Assembly (NCBI GenBank): GCA_964548165.1
Contig: CAZJQD010000008.1
Span: 26,712 to 90,711, forward strand
Source of the DNA: CAZJQD01 sp964548165 [NCBI: uncultured bacterium]
Lineage (GTDB): Bacteria; UBA8481
Reading direction: 5' to 3'
DNA length: 64,000 nt
Position numbers and translations under genes: made by a program. Numbering within the stretch: the stretch's first letter is position 1; each line of letters opens with the position of its first letter. This document shows, in pieces, positions 1 through 8,797 of the stretch. A model generated the notes under the pieces. That model made no database searches. It had not been told where the DNA came from and was given only the letters and a program-made list of their open reading frames with translations.

Positions 1-1976
1 GTGTGAGCGCGGAGCATGCGGCGGCGGTGGCCGCGGCGCTCGGGGATGTCCTTCACGGCGTGGTTGCCGGTGGCGAAGCCCCCGATCTCGATCGCCTCTC
101 AACGAGCCTGGCGGGTCGCGCCGTCGTCGGCGAAGCGGCGGCGAAGTTCGCGGTCGCCTGGACGCCACGCGAGGGGTTGACGCCCCTGGCCAGCGTGCTC
201 GGGCCCTCCGCCGCCCCGGCCCTGCGATCGCTCCTGTCAGGCTGGTACCTGGCCACCGATGATGTGATCGCGTCGTCGCAGTTGGCTCTCCTGGCCGAGT
301 TCGAGCGGATCGTCACGCTGTCGGGCGCCGTTCATTGGCCCTTCGGCGCGCGCCGGGTTCCTGCCGCCGGCACCGGAGAAGAACTTTCCGCGGTGAGGGT
401 TGCCCTGTCCGTTGCCCGCGCCGAGGCTGCCGCCGCGGTCGCCGCGCGCGAAGAGGAACGCGAGGAGGCTCGGGCGGCCCGCGATGAAGCCCGGTTGGCC
501 TCGGTGGCGGCGCAGGCCCACCTCGACGACAAGAGGACGCAGGCTCGAAAGATCGAGTCCCGTCTCTCCGCGCTGACCACGCGCCTCGCGGACGCGCCAG
601 AGCGCGCGCTGGGTTACGAGCGCGAGCAGGTGCAGGCCCAGGTCGTGACGGCGTCCGCCCGCCTGGCGGCGGTGAAGGAGGAGCGCGCGTCGGCCGCGGC
701 CGCGGCGGAGTCCCAGGACGAGGAGCTCAGGCTCATTGCCGGGGTGATTCGCGACGCGGAGACGGCGGCAGAGAGCGCTCAGCAGGTGCTGGCCGGGCTC
801 GATGTCGAGCTGGGCCGCGCCCGGGAGCGCCTGGCGGGTCTTGCCGCGGAAGAAGCTCGCCAGGCGCAATGGGAAGCGGAGTCGGCGGAGTCCCGCGCTC
901 GGTACGGAGCCATGCGCGACGAGATCGCGGCGAGGCAGGAGCGGTTGGCCCAGGCGATCGGCGAGGTGCAGTCCGAGGTCGCCGAGCTCGTGGGGCGCCT
1001 GGCGGAACGTCGTCGGACGTTCGCGGCCTGCGAGACGGCGTGCGCGGACCTGGAGTGCGAGAACGGGGGCCTGGAGGAGAGCCAGCGCGCCCTCGCCCGG
1101 GCTCGCGAGTCCGCGCTCAGTGATCGCCACGCGGCCGAGATGGGCCAGATGAGTCTCCGGGGAGACCTCGCGGTGGTGCGTGACCGCGTCCGTGAAAAGT
1201 ACGGCATCGAGGACATCGCGCAAATTCCGGCCGACGTCTCGGCCGGTCTCGAGGCGAGCGCGGGTCGAGTGGAGGAGCTGAAGGAGGCCCTGGAGCGCCT
1301 TGGTGGCGTCAATTGGGAGGCCAAGCAGGAGCTGGACGAGGTCGTCAAGCGCCTGGAATTCTACAAGGTTCAGCGCGAGGACCTCTCGAACGCCGAGAGT
1401 GGCCTGACGTCGGTGGTCGGCGACATCGATCAGCGCACCATGACGCTCTTCAACGAGACCTTCCGCGCGGTGAACACCAACTTCGGCCTGCTCTTCAACC
1501 GCCTCTTCGGCGCCCGTGCCGACATGCAGGGGAGCGCCGAGCTGGTGCTGCTCGATCCGGAGAACCCCCTCGAGTCCGGGATCGACATCATCGCGATGCC
1601 GCCGGGGAAGAAGCCCCAGACGATCTCGCTGCTCTCGGGCGGTGAGAAGGCGCTCACCGCCGTGGCGCTCCTCTTTGCCGTCTTTCTCGTCCGCCCCAGC
1701 CCGTTCGCGGTGCTCGACGAGCTCGATGCGCCCCTGGACGAGGCGAACGTGGGCAAGTACGTGCAGCTCCTGCAGGAGTTCTCCCAGCGGACGCAATTCA
1801 TCATCATCACGCACAACAAGCGAACGATGGAGGCCGCCGATACGCTCTACGGCGTGACCCAGGCCGAGAAGGGCATCTCGACCATCATCGGCGTGCGTAT
1901 GGCGGGCCAGGCCGCGTCAGCCGGGGAGACCGAGGCGGAGAGCGCGATCGACGCCATACCGGAAGCGGCGGGCTGA
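1..1976 (+). CDS. smc: Chromosome segregation ATPase SMC, C-terminal portion (5' end outside window)
   Basis: The reading frame is open at the left edge, so about 657 residues of a normally ~1150-1200 residue SMC are present. The first ~110 residues look like the hinge dimerisation domain. A long Ala/Glu/Arg-rich antiparallel coiled-coil arm follows. The last ~150 residues form the C-terminal half of the ABC ATPase head, with the ABC signature LSGGEKALTAVAL, the Walker B/D-loop LDELDAPLDEANV and the H-loop region IIITHNKRTME. SMC homodimers with ScpA/ScpB organise and segregate the chromosome in the cytoplasm. The GTG at position 3 should not be read as a start, because the N-terminal Walker A half must lie upstream. 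ScpAB are not in the window. Confidence 0.95.
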   Translation, partial: VSAEHAAAVAAALGDVLHGVVAGGEAPDLDRLSTSLAGRAVVGEAAAKFAVAWTPREGLTPLASVLGPSAAPALRSLLSGWYLATDDVIASSQLALLAEFERIVTLSGAVHWPFGARRVPAAGTGEELSAVRVALSVARAEAAAAVAAREEEREEARAARDEARLASVAAQAHLDDKRTQARKIESRLSALTTRLADAPERALGYEREQVQAQVVTASARLAAVKEERASAAAAAESQDEELRLIAGVIRDAETAAESAQQVLAGLDVELGRARERLAGLAAEEARQAQWEAESAESRARYGAMRDEIAARQERLAQAIGEVQSEVAELVGRLAERRRTFAACETACADLECENGGLEESQRALARARESALSDRHAAEMGQMSLRGDLAVVRDRVREKYGIEDIAQIPADVSAGLEASAGRVEELKEALERLGGVNWEAKQELDEVVKRLEFYKVQREDLSNAESGLTSVVGDIDQRTMTLFNETFRAVNTNFGLLFNRLFGARADMQGSAELVLLDPENPLESGIDIIAMPPGKKPQTISLLSGGEKALTAVALLFAVFLVRPSPFAVLDELDAPLDEANVGKYVQLLQEFSQRTQFIIITHNKRTMEAADTLYGVTQAEKGISTIIGVRMAGQAASAGETEAESAIDAIPEAAG

Positions 1977-2155
1977 GTCGCGCGGGAGGTTCGCCCGGCG
2001 CCGCCAAGGCGCGCTGAAGAGCCACCAGCGTCGGCATCCTCCTGCCGCTCGATCATCTTTGCGAAGAAACTCGACGGGCATCCGGTGCGTCTGATGGCGC
2101 ATGCGCACGTTTTGGCTTATGACGGGACCCGTCCGCGCCGACAGGACGTAGCGGA

Positions 2156-2983
2156 ATGGCGTCGAGAGGCGACAAGAAGGGGACAGCGCGGGACCGCCGA
2201 CAGCGTCCAGGCGACGAGGAGGACGTGGCGCCCGCGGCCGCGGCCCCCGCAAGTTCACCGGTCTCCCGCTGGCGTCGCCTTCTGCTGGCGTTTGCCGGCC
2301 TCGTCCTGCTGATCGGTTCGACCGCCTTTGCCGGGGCCTGGATGGGTATCCGGTCGGTGGAAACCTCGATCAATCATGGGCCCCAGGAGGTCGAAGAGGA
2401 CGAGAGCGCGAGCCTGCCGCAACTGACTCTGACGCGCGGCCTGGACATTTCGATGGAGCGCTCGCTTCCCAGGCAGGGCGGGGAGGATCGTTTCCTGAGG
2501 GGACTGGTCAACTGGCGGCCCGGGGGTCGATTATCCGAGTCGGCCCCGCAGTCACCGGTGACCCCGGATCAGGAGGCGGACGTCGAGCGCCCGATGGTGC
2601 CGCGCCCGCTGGCGGACACGCGCGTGGATCGGGACCCGTCCATCATCAGCGCCGCGGCGGAGCGAGCGGGGAGGCTGGGGGGTGCTGAACCGATCCGCGC
2701 TCCTCGCGCCATCGCCGGCGCGCGTACGCCGGCCGAGACCGGTGCGACGGTCCCGGGCAATCCCGGCGCCGTCTTGCCTGATGCGAGCCCCCAGTACGGG
2801 GTTCCAGCCTCGACAATATCTCCTCCCTCCGTCTACAATGACGCGGTCGGCGAGGCTGGGCGGCGCTCTCCTGTTCCCTACGCGGCTGAATACGCGCCCC
2901 CGCTCATGCCACCGCCCGTTGACGCTTCGCCCTTGGAATCCGGGGATGACCCGGGTTGGCGCCAGCGAGGACTCGTACCTTGA
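2156..2983 (+). CDS. Hypothetical single-pass membrane protein with disordered Pro-rich domain
   Basis: This 275-residue protein matches no family I recognise. Residues 1-35 are basic and charged, and residues ~40-63 form one hydrophobic segment (RRLLLAFAGLVLLIGSTAFA). The remainder is low-complexity, rich in Pro, Ala, Arg, Asp and Glu, with no predicted fold by eye. The topology is probably N-in with a long periplasmic tail. AGGA lies about 9 bases before the ATG, supporting the start. It sits between smc and the polysaccharide export genes on the same strand, so an accessory role in glycan export is possible, but only position supports that. Confidence 0.6.
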   Translation: MASRGDKKGTARDRRQRPGDEEDVAPAAAAPASSPVSRWRRLLLAFAGLVLLIGSTAFAGAWMGIRSVETSINHGPQEVEEDESASLPQLTLTRGLDISMERSLPRQGGEDRFLRGLVNWRPGGRLSESAPQSPVTPDQEADVERPMVPRPLADTRVDRDPSIISAAAERAGRLGGAEPIRAPRAIAGARTPAETGATVPGNPGAVLPDASPQYGVPASTISPPSVYNDAVGEAGRRSPVPYAAEYAPPLMPPPVDASPLESGDDPGWRQRGLVP

Positions 2984-3062
2984 ATGGGAGGCAGGAGGCT
3001 TGGATTCTTCCGGCATTTTGGATCTTGTGTTCAGGCGACCCGGTGCCGATGGTGCCAAGAGG

Positions 3063-4442
3063 ATGGATGTGAAATCAGCGGATAGTCCGCGAAAGGTGGC
3101 GAAAACCGTGATGACTTACTTTGCCCACGGCGCCCGTGCAGGGCTGCGGCCGTTGACTGGCATGCTCGTGGTACTCCTGGGGCTCGTCTTGGCCCTGGTT
3201 CTCGTCGCGCCGCCGATGGAAGCGGAGGAGATTACCCTGCCGGGAGTGGGCTACACGCCCGCATCCTCCGATGTTCGGCCGGGAACTGCCTGGCGAAGCG
3301 ATCGCGTCGGGGAAGAGGTCTATCGCATCGGCGCCTCGGACGTCCTGGAGATCTCGGTCTGGCAGAGCCCCGATCTCAACCGGACGGTCACGGTTCGCTT
3401 TGATGGCCGCATCACGTTTCCGCTGGCGGGGGAGGTCGTCGCAGCCGGGCTTGCCCCCACGGAATTGGCGGCCGAGATCGGCGAGAGGCTCCGGGAGTTC
3501 ATCCGCAATCCCCAGGTGAATGTCACGGTCCGCGAGTTCCAGTCCCGGCAGGTGCTCGTGCTGGGCCGCGTGGGCAAGCCGGGAATCTATCCTCTCCGAG
3601 GACCTCTCAAGGTCCTCGAGCTCCTGACCGCCGCCGACATCAAGCTCAACGAGATCGATCTCAAGAACATCACCGTCATGCGGGCGACCGGCGAGGTTCT
3701 CAAGATCGACCTGGAGGCCCTGCTTTACCGCCAGGACGTCCGTCAGAACATCGACCTTCGCGCCGGGGACAACATCTTCGTGCCGGAGCGCCCATCGGCT
3801 TCCGCGACGACGGTCCAGTCCAAGGAGATCATGGTGCTCGGCGAGGTCGTCAAGCCCGGTGCACTCTCGTTTCCGGCGGATCGCACGGTCACGGTCAAGG
3901 AGGTGCTCCTGGGCGCCGGCGGATTGACCAATGCGGCGGCGCTGACGGGGGCCAAGGTCGTGCGCAGCGACCGGATCCAGGAGCCCGTGGATCTGAACCG
4001 GCTTCTTTTCAACGCGGACATGTCGCAGGACCTCGTCCTCCACGCCGGTGACGTGCTTTACATCCCGAAGCGCCGCGAGATGAGGGTCTACGTGCTCGGC
4101 ATGGTCCGCACGCCCGGCGTCTACACGGGCCAACCCAATACGCTCGATCTCATGCAGGTCCTCTCGCAGGCGGTGCCCACCCAGTTCGGCGCCGTGCTCT
4201 CCAACGTGAAGATCGTACGCGGGTGGCCGAACAGCCCCAAGGTCATCTCCGCCAACGTGGAGGCGCTCTTGTACAGGGGACGACTCGAGGAGAATATCCC
4301 GCTCCAGGAGGGCGACGTGGTCTACGTTCCCGAGTCCTTCCTGGCGAATGCCCTGGATGTCGTCCAGCGCGTCCTCGGTCCGCTCTCCGGCACGGTGAGC
4401 TTCGTCGACACCGTGCAAGACGTCTCGGACCGCAACCGCTGA
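3063..4442 (+). CDS. Polysaccharide biosynthesis/export protein (Wza-like, SLBB repeats)
   Basis: This protein is predicted to form the periplasmic/outer-membrane channel through which capsular or exopolysaccharide leaves the cell. An N-terminal hydrophobic signal (about residues 30-55) precedes a poly_export domain (VYRIGASDVLEISVWQ onward). Three SLBB-type repeats follow, marked by VLGRVGKPGIYPL, VLGEVVKPGALSFP and VLGMVRTPGVYTG. The C-terminal stretch near FLANALDVVQRVLG could be the membrane-inserting helix. No lipobox cysteine is visible, unlike E. coli Wza. The frame is open far upstream, so the start is chosen at the ATG at 3063, preceded by AAGAGG; the ATG at 3111 is the alternative. 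It lies 16 bases before the first Wzc-like gene, so the two are probably co-transcribed. Confidence 0.9.
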   Translation: MDVKSADSPRKVAKTVMTYFAHGARAGLRPLTGMLVVLLGLVLALVLVAPPMEAEEITLPGVGYTPASSDVRPGTAWRSDRVGEEVYRIGASDVLEISVWQSPDLNRTVTVRFDGRITFPLAGEVVAAGLAPTELAAEIGERLREFIRNPQVNVTVREFQSRQVLVLGRVGKPGIYPLRGPLKVLELLTAADIKLNEIDLKNITVMRATGEVLKIDLEALLYRQDVRQNIDLRAGDNIFVPERPSASATTVQSKEIMVLGEVVKPGALSFPADRTVTVKEVLLGAGGLTNAAALTGAKVVRSDRIQEPVDLNRLLFNADMSQDLVLHAGDVLYIPKRREMRVYVLGMVRTPGVYTGQPNTLDLMQVLSQAVPTQFGAVLSNVKIVRGWPNSPKVISANVEALLYRGRLEENIPLQEGDVVYVPESFLANALDVVQRVLGPLSGTVSFVDTVQDVSDRNR

Positions 4443-4458
4443 GAAGCAGGCGAAATCC

Positions 4459-6537
4459 ATGAACGGCGAGATGTCGCTCTGGGATTATCTCCGGGTTATT
4501 CGCCGTCGCTATCGCGTCATCCTCGCCGTGCCCTTCCTGGCCCTCTTGGTATCCATGCTGTATGCCAGGAACCTGTCGGAGATTTACGCCACTCGCGCGC
4601 TCCTGGAGATCCAGAAGAACCTGATTCGCGAGGGCGCGGGACTCCAGCGCGTCTTCGTCTCGGCCTTTGAACGGGCGACGCTGACCCGGCTTGCCGGGAA
4701 CAAGGAAGTCGCCGCTTTCGCCGCGGAGCTCCTGGCCCAGGATCCGGAGTTTGCGGGCATGGACAGCGCGCGGTTGGCTGATGAGATCCGGGCCACGACC
4801 CAGGTCGGCAACCTGGAAAGCTCCAATCTGATCGAGGTTGGCGCCCGGGGCTCGAATCCCTCGCGCATCACCAAGTTCTGCAACGCCTACGCGCAGGCTG
4901 TCATCCGGTATCACGACGAGCAGCGCCGCACGAGCGTGCAGGATCTCAAGGACTACCTGCTGGCGCAGATCGGGCGTTACGCCGAGAAGATCCATGGGCT
5001 CGAGCAGGACCTCATCCGGCTTCGCGCCCAGGGCGGCGGTGGCGCGACAGCGTCTCAGCCGGACCTGGCCCTGAGGATCGAGGAACGCCTCGCCGAGCTG
5101 AGATCGCGCGCGCGCCTGTCGGACGAGAGGCTGGCGGCCGTCGATCGCGCGGCCCTTTCCTCGGACGTGGAGGCCCTGGTGGCGGCGGTTCCCATGCCCG
5201 ATCTTGCCCGGGACCTGCAGGAGCTGCGTGCCAAGCGGGCCGAGCTGGCGGATCTTCTCGGGAAATACACCGAGGTGTATCCCTCGGTGGCCAGGGTCCG
5301 AGAGACCATCAGTCGACTGGAGGAGGGTTTGCGGGGCCGGTTGCCCGGCGCCGTCGCCACCGCTCGACAGGTCGTCCTGGCCGAGAGGGAGTCCGTGCGA
5401 CGGGAGCTCGAGCGGCTCCAGGCGGAACGGGCGATGATCGCGGCGGCGATGAGCGCTCTTCCGGACCGGCTCCAGCAGGAGGGATCGGCCCAGCGGGAGC
5501 TGGCGATCGCCACGTCGGTCAACCAGATGTTCCGCCAGCGTCTGGAGGACCTGGACCTATCCCTCTCCACTCCCTCGGATCGTCTCATCCTGGCGGAGGC
5601 GGCGCAGGTGCCCGCGAACCCCTATTACCCGAATCGCCGCCTGATCCTCTCGATCGGATTTTCGATTGGCCTGGCGCTCGCTCTGGCAACGGCCTTTCTC
5701 CTCGAGACGCTGGATACCAGCCTCTCGGCGATCAGCGAGGTGGAGCGGTTCGTCGGCAAGCCCATTCTCGCGGTCATCCCCTCGATCCGGATCGCGCCGC
5801 AGAAGGTCGCGGACTGCAAGTTCCCGGTGCGCAAGGAGCTCCTGGAGCGCCTCCCGCTCCTCGTGGATTCACGGTCGCCCGCCGCCGAGGCCTATCGCAC
5901 ATTGCGCGCGGTCCTGCAGAGCCGCTTCTTTGCGGACGGTGGTCGCACCCTGCTGGTGACCTCCACGACGCCCCAGGAAGGAAAGACGACGACGATCGTC
6001 AACCTCTCCATGGCGTGCGCGGCCGCCGGCATGAGAACGGTGCTGGTGGGCGCCAACATGCGCCACCCCGTCATCGGCCGCCATTTCGCCATCGATCGAA
6101 CCCGCGGCCTCAACGAGATCCTCCAGGGGAGCATGACGATCGAGGAGTGTCTCCAGGCGACGGGACACGAGAACCTCTCGATCATCGACTCCGGCGGCTT
6201 CGCCCGGCGGCCCGCGGAGCTCCTGGCCGGCCCCCGTTTCGATGAGCTCCTGGGGAGGCTGAAGGGGAGCTTTGACGCGGTCCTGGTGGATTCCCCGCCC
6301 AGTCTCCCGGTCGCCGACGCGGCCACCATGGCGTCCAAGGTGGACGGCGTTCTTCTCGTGTATCTTGTCAGCGTGGCGCCCCGTGATGCGCTCCTTCGCT
6401 GCAAGGAGATGCTCGAGAAGGTCGGTGGTCGGATCGTGGGGATCGTCTTCAACGACATCTGGGGAGCTTCGCAAATGGATTACGCGGGTTATTACTACCA
6501 CCAGAAATACGCCGGCGACGAACTGAAGAGGTTGTAG
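4459..6537 (+). CDS. Wzc-like chain-length regulator fused to BY-kinase domain, copy 1
   Basis: This is a 692-residue inner-membrane polysaccharide co-polymerase. The Wzz domain starts at MSLWDYLRVIRRRYRVI with the first membrane segment. A periplasmic coiled coil covers residues ~140-360. The second membrane helix (LILSIGFSIGLALALATAFL) is followed by the cytoplasmic bacterial tyrosine kinase domain. Walker A is TTPQEGKTTT (about residue 505) and Walker B is AVLVDSPP (about 608). The C-terminus has a tyrosine cluster (YAGYYYHQKYAG), the usual autophosphorylation tail. Walker A' reads VLVGANMRHP instead of the usual D-x-D-x-R form, so both acidic residues are missing. The kinase may be altered or inactive. 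It is followed 10 bases later by a paralogue. Confidence 0.9.
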   Translation: MNGEMSLWDYLRVIRRRYRVILAVPFLALLVSMLYARNLSEIYATRALLEIQKNLIREGAGLQRVFVSAFERATLTRLAGNKEVAAFAAELLAQDPEFAGMDSARLADEIRATTQVGNLESSNLIEVGARGSNPSRITKFCNAYAQAVIRYHDEQRRTSVQDLKDYLLAQIGRYAEKIHGLEQDLIRLRAQGGGGATASQPDLALRIEERLAELRSRARLSDERLAAVDRAALSSDVEALVAAVPMPDLARDLQELRAKRAELADLLGKYTEVYPSVARVRETISRLEEGLRGRLPGAVATARQVVLAERESVRRELERLQAERAMIAAAMSALPDRLQQEGSAQRELAIATSVNQMFRQRLEDLDLSLSTPSDRLILAEAAQVPANPYYPNRRLILSIGFSIGLALALATAFLLETLDTSLSAISEVERFVGKPILAVIPSIRIAPQKVADCKFPVRKELLERLPLLVDSRSPAAEAYRTLRAVLQSRFFADGGRTLLVTSTTPQEGKTTTIVNLSMACAAAGMRTVLVGANMRHPVIGRHFAIDRTRGLNEILQGSMTIEECLQATGHENLSIIDSGGFARRPAELLAGPRFDELLGRLKGSFDAVLVDSPPSLPVADAATMASKVDGVLLVYLVSVAPRDALLRCKEMLEKVGGRIVGIVFNDIWGASQMDYAGYYYHQKYAGDELKRL

Positions 6538-6547
6538 GAGCGGCGCG

Positions 6548-8797
6548 ATGGCCATCGGCTATGAAATGTCGCTCCAGGATTACCTCCGGGTCATCTCGAA
6601 GCGTCGCTGGATCATTGTCATCTGCGCCTTCACGATCTTCGTCACGGCCATCGTCTATACCTCGAAACTGACTCCCCGCTACGTGGCGCAAGGACGGGTG
6701 GAGTTGAACTACCAATCGACGCTGGCGAGCCTGCTTGCGGATGCCCTGCTCTACAAGGGGAACGAATTGGCGACCGCGATCCAGTTCGCCTCTTCGATGC
6801 CGGTGATGGAGCGGGCCGCCAGGGAGCTGGGGCTCGTGGGGCCCCAGGCGACGAAGTCCCAGGCGATAGCCGCCGCCGCCGACCTGCAGAGCAAGGTGGG
6901 CGTATCAGGCGACGGCCAGACCAATTTCATCCAGATATCCTTCACGCACTCCGATCCGCGGTTCTGCGCGGCCGCCGTGGACGCGATCGCCAATGCCTTT
7001 GCCAGGGAATATCGTTCCAGGAACACCCGGGATGCGGACCAGATCAAGATGTTCCTGGAAGAGCAGATGCGTGCGGCGGAGCAGAAGCTCATCGACGCGG
7101 AGAACCAGATGCTGGCCTTGAAGCAGTCCCAGCGCGGGGTCACGCTGGAGCCGGGTATCCAGGCGAACATCCAGCGCGTCGCGGAGATGGAGGCGGAACT
7201 GGAGCGGGTGAGGGCGGAGCGTCGGGGCGTCGAGGCTTCCTTCAACCAGCTGGCGGAGGAAGAGCGGAGCGAGGTTCCAGGAGGGGAGGCGACCGCCGCG
7301 GTGCAACGCGATCCGGCGGTGCAGGCCCTCAAGAAGCAGTTGTTCGAGGCCGAGGTCGAGCTGGCAACGCGGCTGAAAACGCTGACTCCCAGGCACCCGG
7401 AGGTTCGGGCGGCCCAGGAGACCATTCGCCGCTTGCGCACGGAGATGGAGCTCACGATCGGCCAACTGGTCGAAGGCCATCGTTCCGGGCTGGAAGCCCG
7501 CGTCGTCGCGCTTCGCACGCGCGAGGACGCGCTCCTGCGCTCCCTTCCCAACTTGCGCGCCGCGCTCGACGACCTGCCGCGGCACCAGGTGGAAGTGGCC
7601 CGGGTGCAGCGAGCGATCGTCATGAACGAGAAGCTCTTCACGTTCTTCCGGGACAAGCTGGAGGAGAAGAAGTACGACGAGCTGGTCAACAGGGAAAACG
7701 CGATCACGGTCATCGAGCGGGCCGCGGTACCGCGCGTTCCGATCTACCCTGCGCGCTCCGCCAACGCCGCGATCGGTGTCGCCATCGGATTGATCCTCGG
7801 CCTGGCCCTGGCCTTCGTGGTGGAGGCGATGGACACATCGATCGGAACGATCGAGGATGTCGAACGCACGACGGGCCTGTCCGTCATGGGCGTCATCCCC
7901 TCCATCGCCGTGGACGAGGAGTTGCCCGGTCGAACCCAGCAACCGGTGGTGGCGCTCGATCCCGAGCGGTCCAAGGCGAAGGATCTGCACGAACGGTTGA
8001 GCGAGCTGGAGGAGGTGTCGGCAGTCTCGGCGGGATCGGGGCGTGGCGGGAGCGAGGCGTTTCGCCCCCAGCTCATCACGTTCTACGATCCGAAGTCGCC
8101 CATTTCCGAGGCCTACCGCACGCTCCGCACCAATGTCCAGTTCAAGGGCCTGATGGGCAACGCCAAGACGCTCACCATCACGTCCTCTGGTCCCCAGGAG
8201 GGCAAGACCACGACCCTGTGCAATCTCGCCGTCGCCATTGCCCAGTCCGGCCAGCGCGTGCTCGCGATCGGCTGCAATCTCCGTCGCCCCGCCCTGCACA
8301 AGATGTTCGGCATTCGCAAGAAGCCGGGATTGACCGACGTGCTGATCGGCGCTCGGACCTGGCAGGAGGTTGTGCAGGAGACGGGCATCGAGAACCTGCA
8401 TGCCTTCTGTTCCGGCCCCATCCCGCCGAATCCCTCCGAGCTCCTGGGTTCGCCCGAGATGACGGAACTGATCCGCCAGGTTCGGGAGGCTTACGACGTG
8501 ATTCTGCTGGACTGCCCGCCCGTCCTGCCCGTGACCGATGCCGCCGTGCTGGCCTCGAAGACCGACGCGGTTCTCCTCGTGTACTTCGTGGGGCGCGCGG
8601 CGCGCGAGGCCCTGCTCAGGGCGAAGGTCCAGCTCGAGAATGTCGGCGCCAAGATCCTTGGAGTCGTCTTGAACCAGATCCCGGCCGAAGGTCGCCTCGG
8701 CTACTCCTACTACTATTATCACTACCACTATTACGGGGAGACGGCGCGCGAGGATAAATTGCAGCAGCAGAAAGTTCTCAAGAAGAAGCGCAGCTGA
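6548..8797 (+). CDS. Wzc-like chain-length regulator fused to BY-kinase domain, copy 2
   Basis: This 749-residue paralogue of the preceding gene begins with the same MSLQDYLRVISKRRWIIV signature. It has a Wzz domain, long periplasmic coiled coil, second membrane helix near residue ~405 and a linker of about 80 residues. The BY-kinase domain follows, with Walker A SGPQEGKTTT (~551) and Walker B VILLDCPP (~651). The PIPPNPSELL motif typical of the family is present. The C-terminal tail is strongly tyrosine-rich (eight Tyr in GYSYYYYHYHYYGE) and then lysine-rich. Walker A' is VLAIGCNLRRP, again lacking both aspartates. Its stop codon overlaps the next ATG by one base (TGATG). Two polysaccharide co-polymerases in a row suggest partnership or control of two chain-length classes. 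Confidence 0.9.
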   Translation: MAIGYEMSLQDYLRVISKRRWIIVICAFTIFVTAIVYTSKLTPRYVAQGRVELNYQSTLASLLADALLYKGNELATAIQFASSMPVMERAARELGLVGPQATKSQAIAAAADLQSKVGVSGDGQTNFIQISFTHSDPRFCAAAVDAIANAFAREYRSRNTRDADQIKMFLEEQMRAAEQKLIDAENQMLALKQSQRGVTLEPGIQANIQRVAEMEAELERVRAERRGVEASFNQLAEEERSEVPGGEATAAVQRDPAVQALKKQLFEAEVELATRLKTLTPRHPEVRAAQETIRRLRTEMELTIGQLVEGHRSGLEARVVALRTREDALLRSLPNLRAALDDLPRHQVEVARVQRAIVMNEKLFTFFRDKLEEKKYDELVNRENAITVIERAAVPRVPIYPARSANAAIGVAIGLILGLALAFVVEAMDTSIGTIEDVERTTGLSVMGVIPSIAVDEELPGRTQQPVVALDPERSKAKDLHERLSELEEVSAVSAGSGRGGSEAFRPQLITFYDPKSPISEAYRTLRTNVQFKGLMGNAKTLTITSSGPQEGKTTTLCNLAVAIAQSGQRVLAIGCNLRRPALHKMFGIRKKPGLTDVLIGARTWQEVVQETGIENLHAFCSGPIPPNPSELLGSPEMTELIRQVREAYDVILLDCPPVLPVTDAAVLASKTDAVLLVYFVGRAAREALLRAKVQLENVGAKILGVVLNQIPAEGRLGYSYYYYHYHYYGETAREDKLQQQKVLKKKRS

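Noticed and set aside
237-1814. Long minus-strand open frame opposite smc
   Set aside because: Arg/Leu/Gly-rich antisense shadow of a clear SMC; high G+C removes stop codons in other frames.
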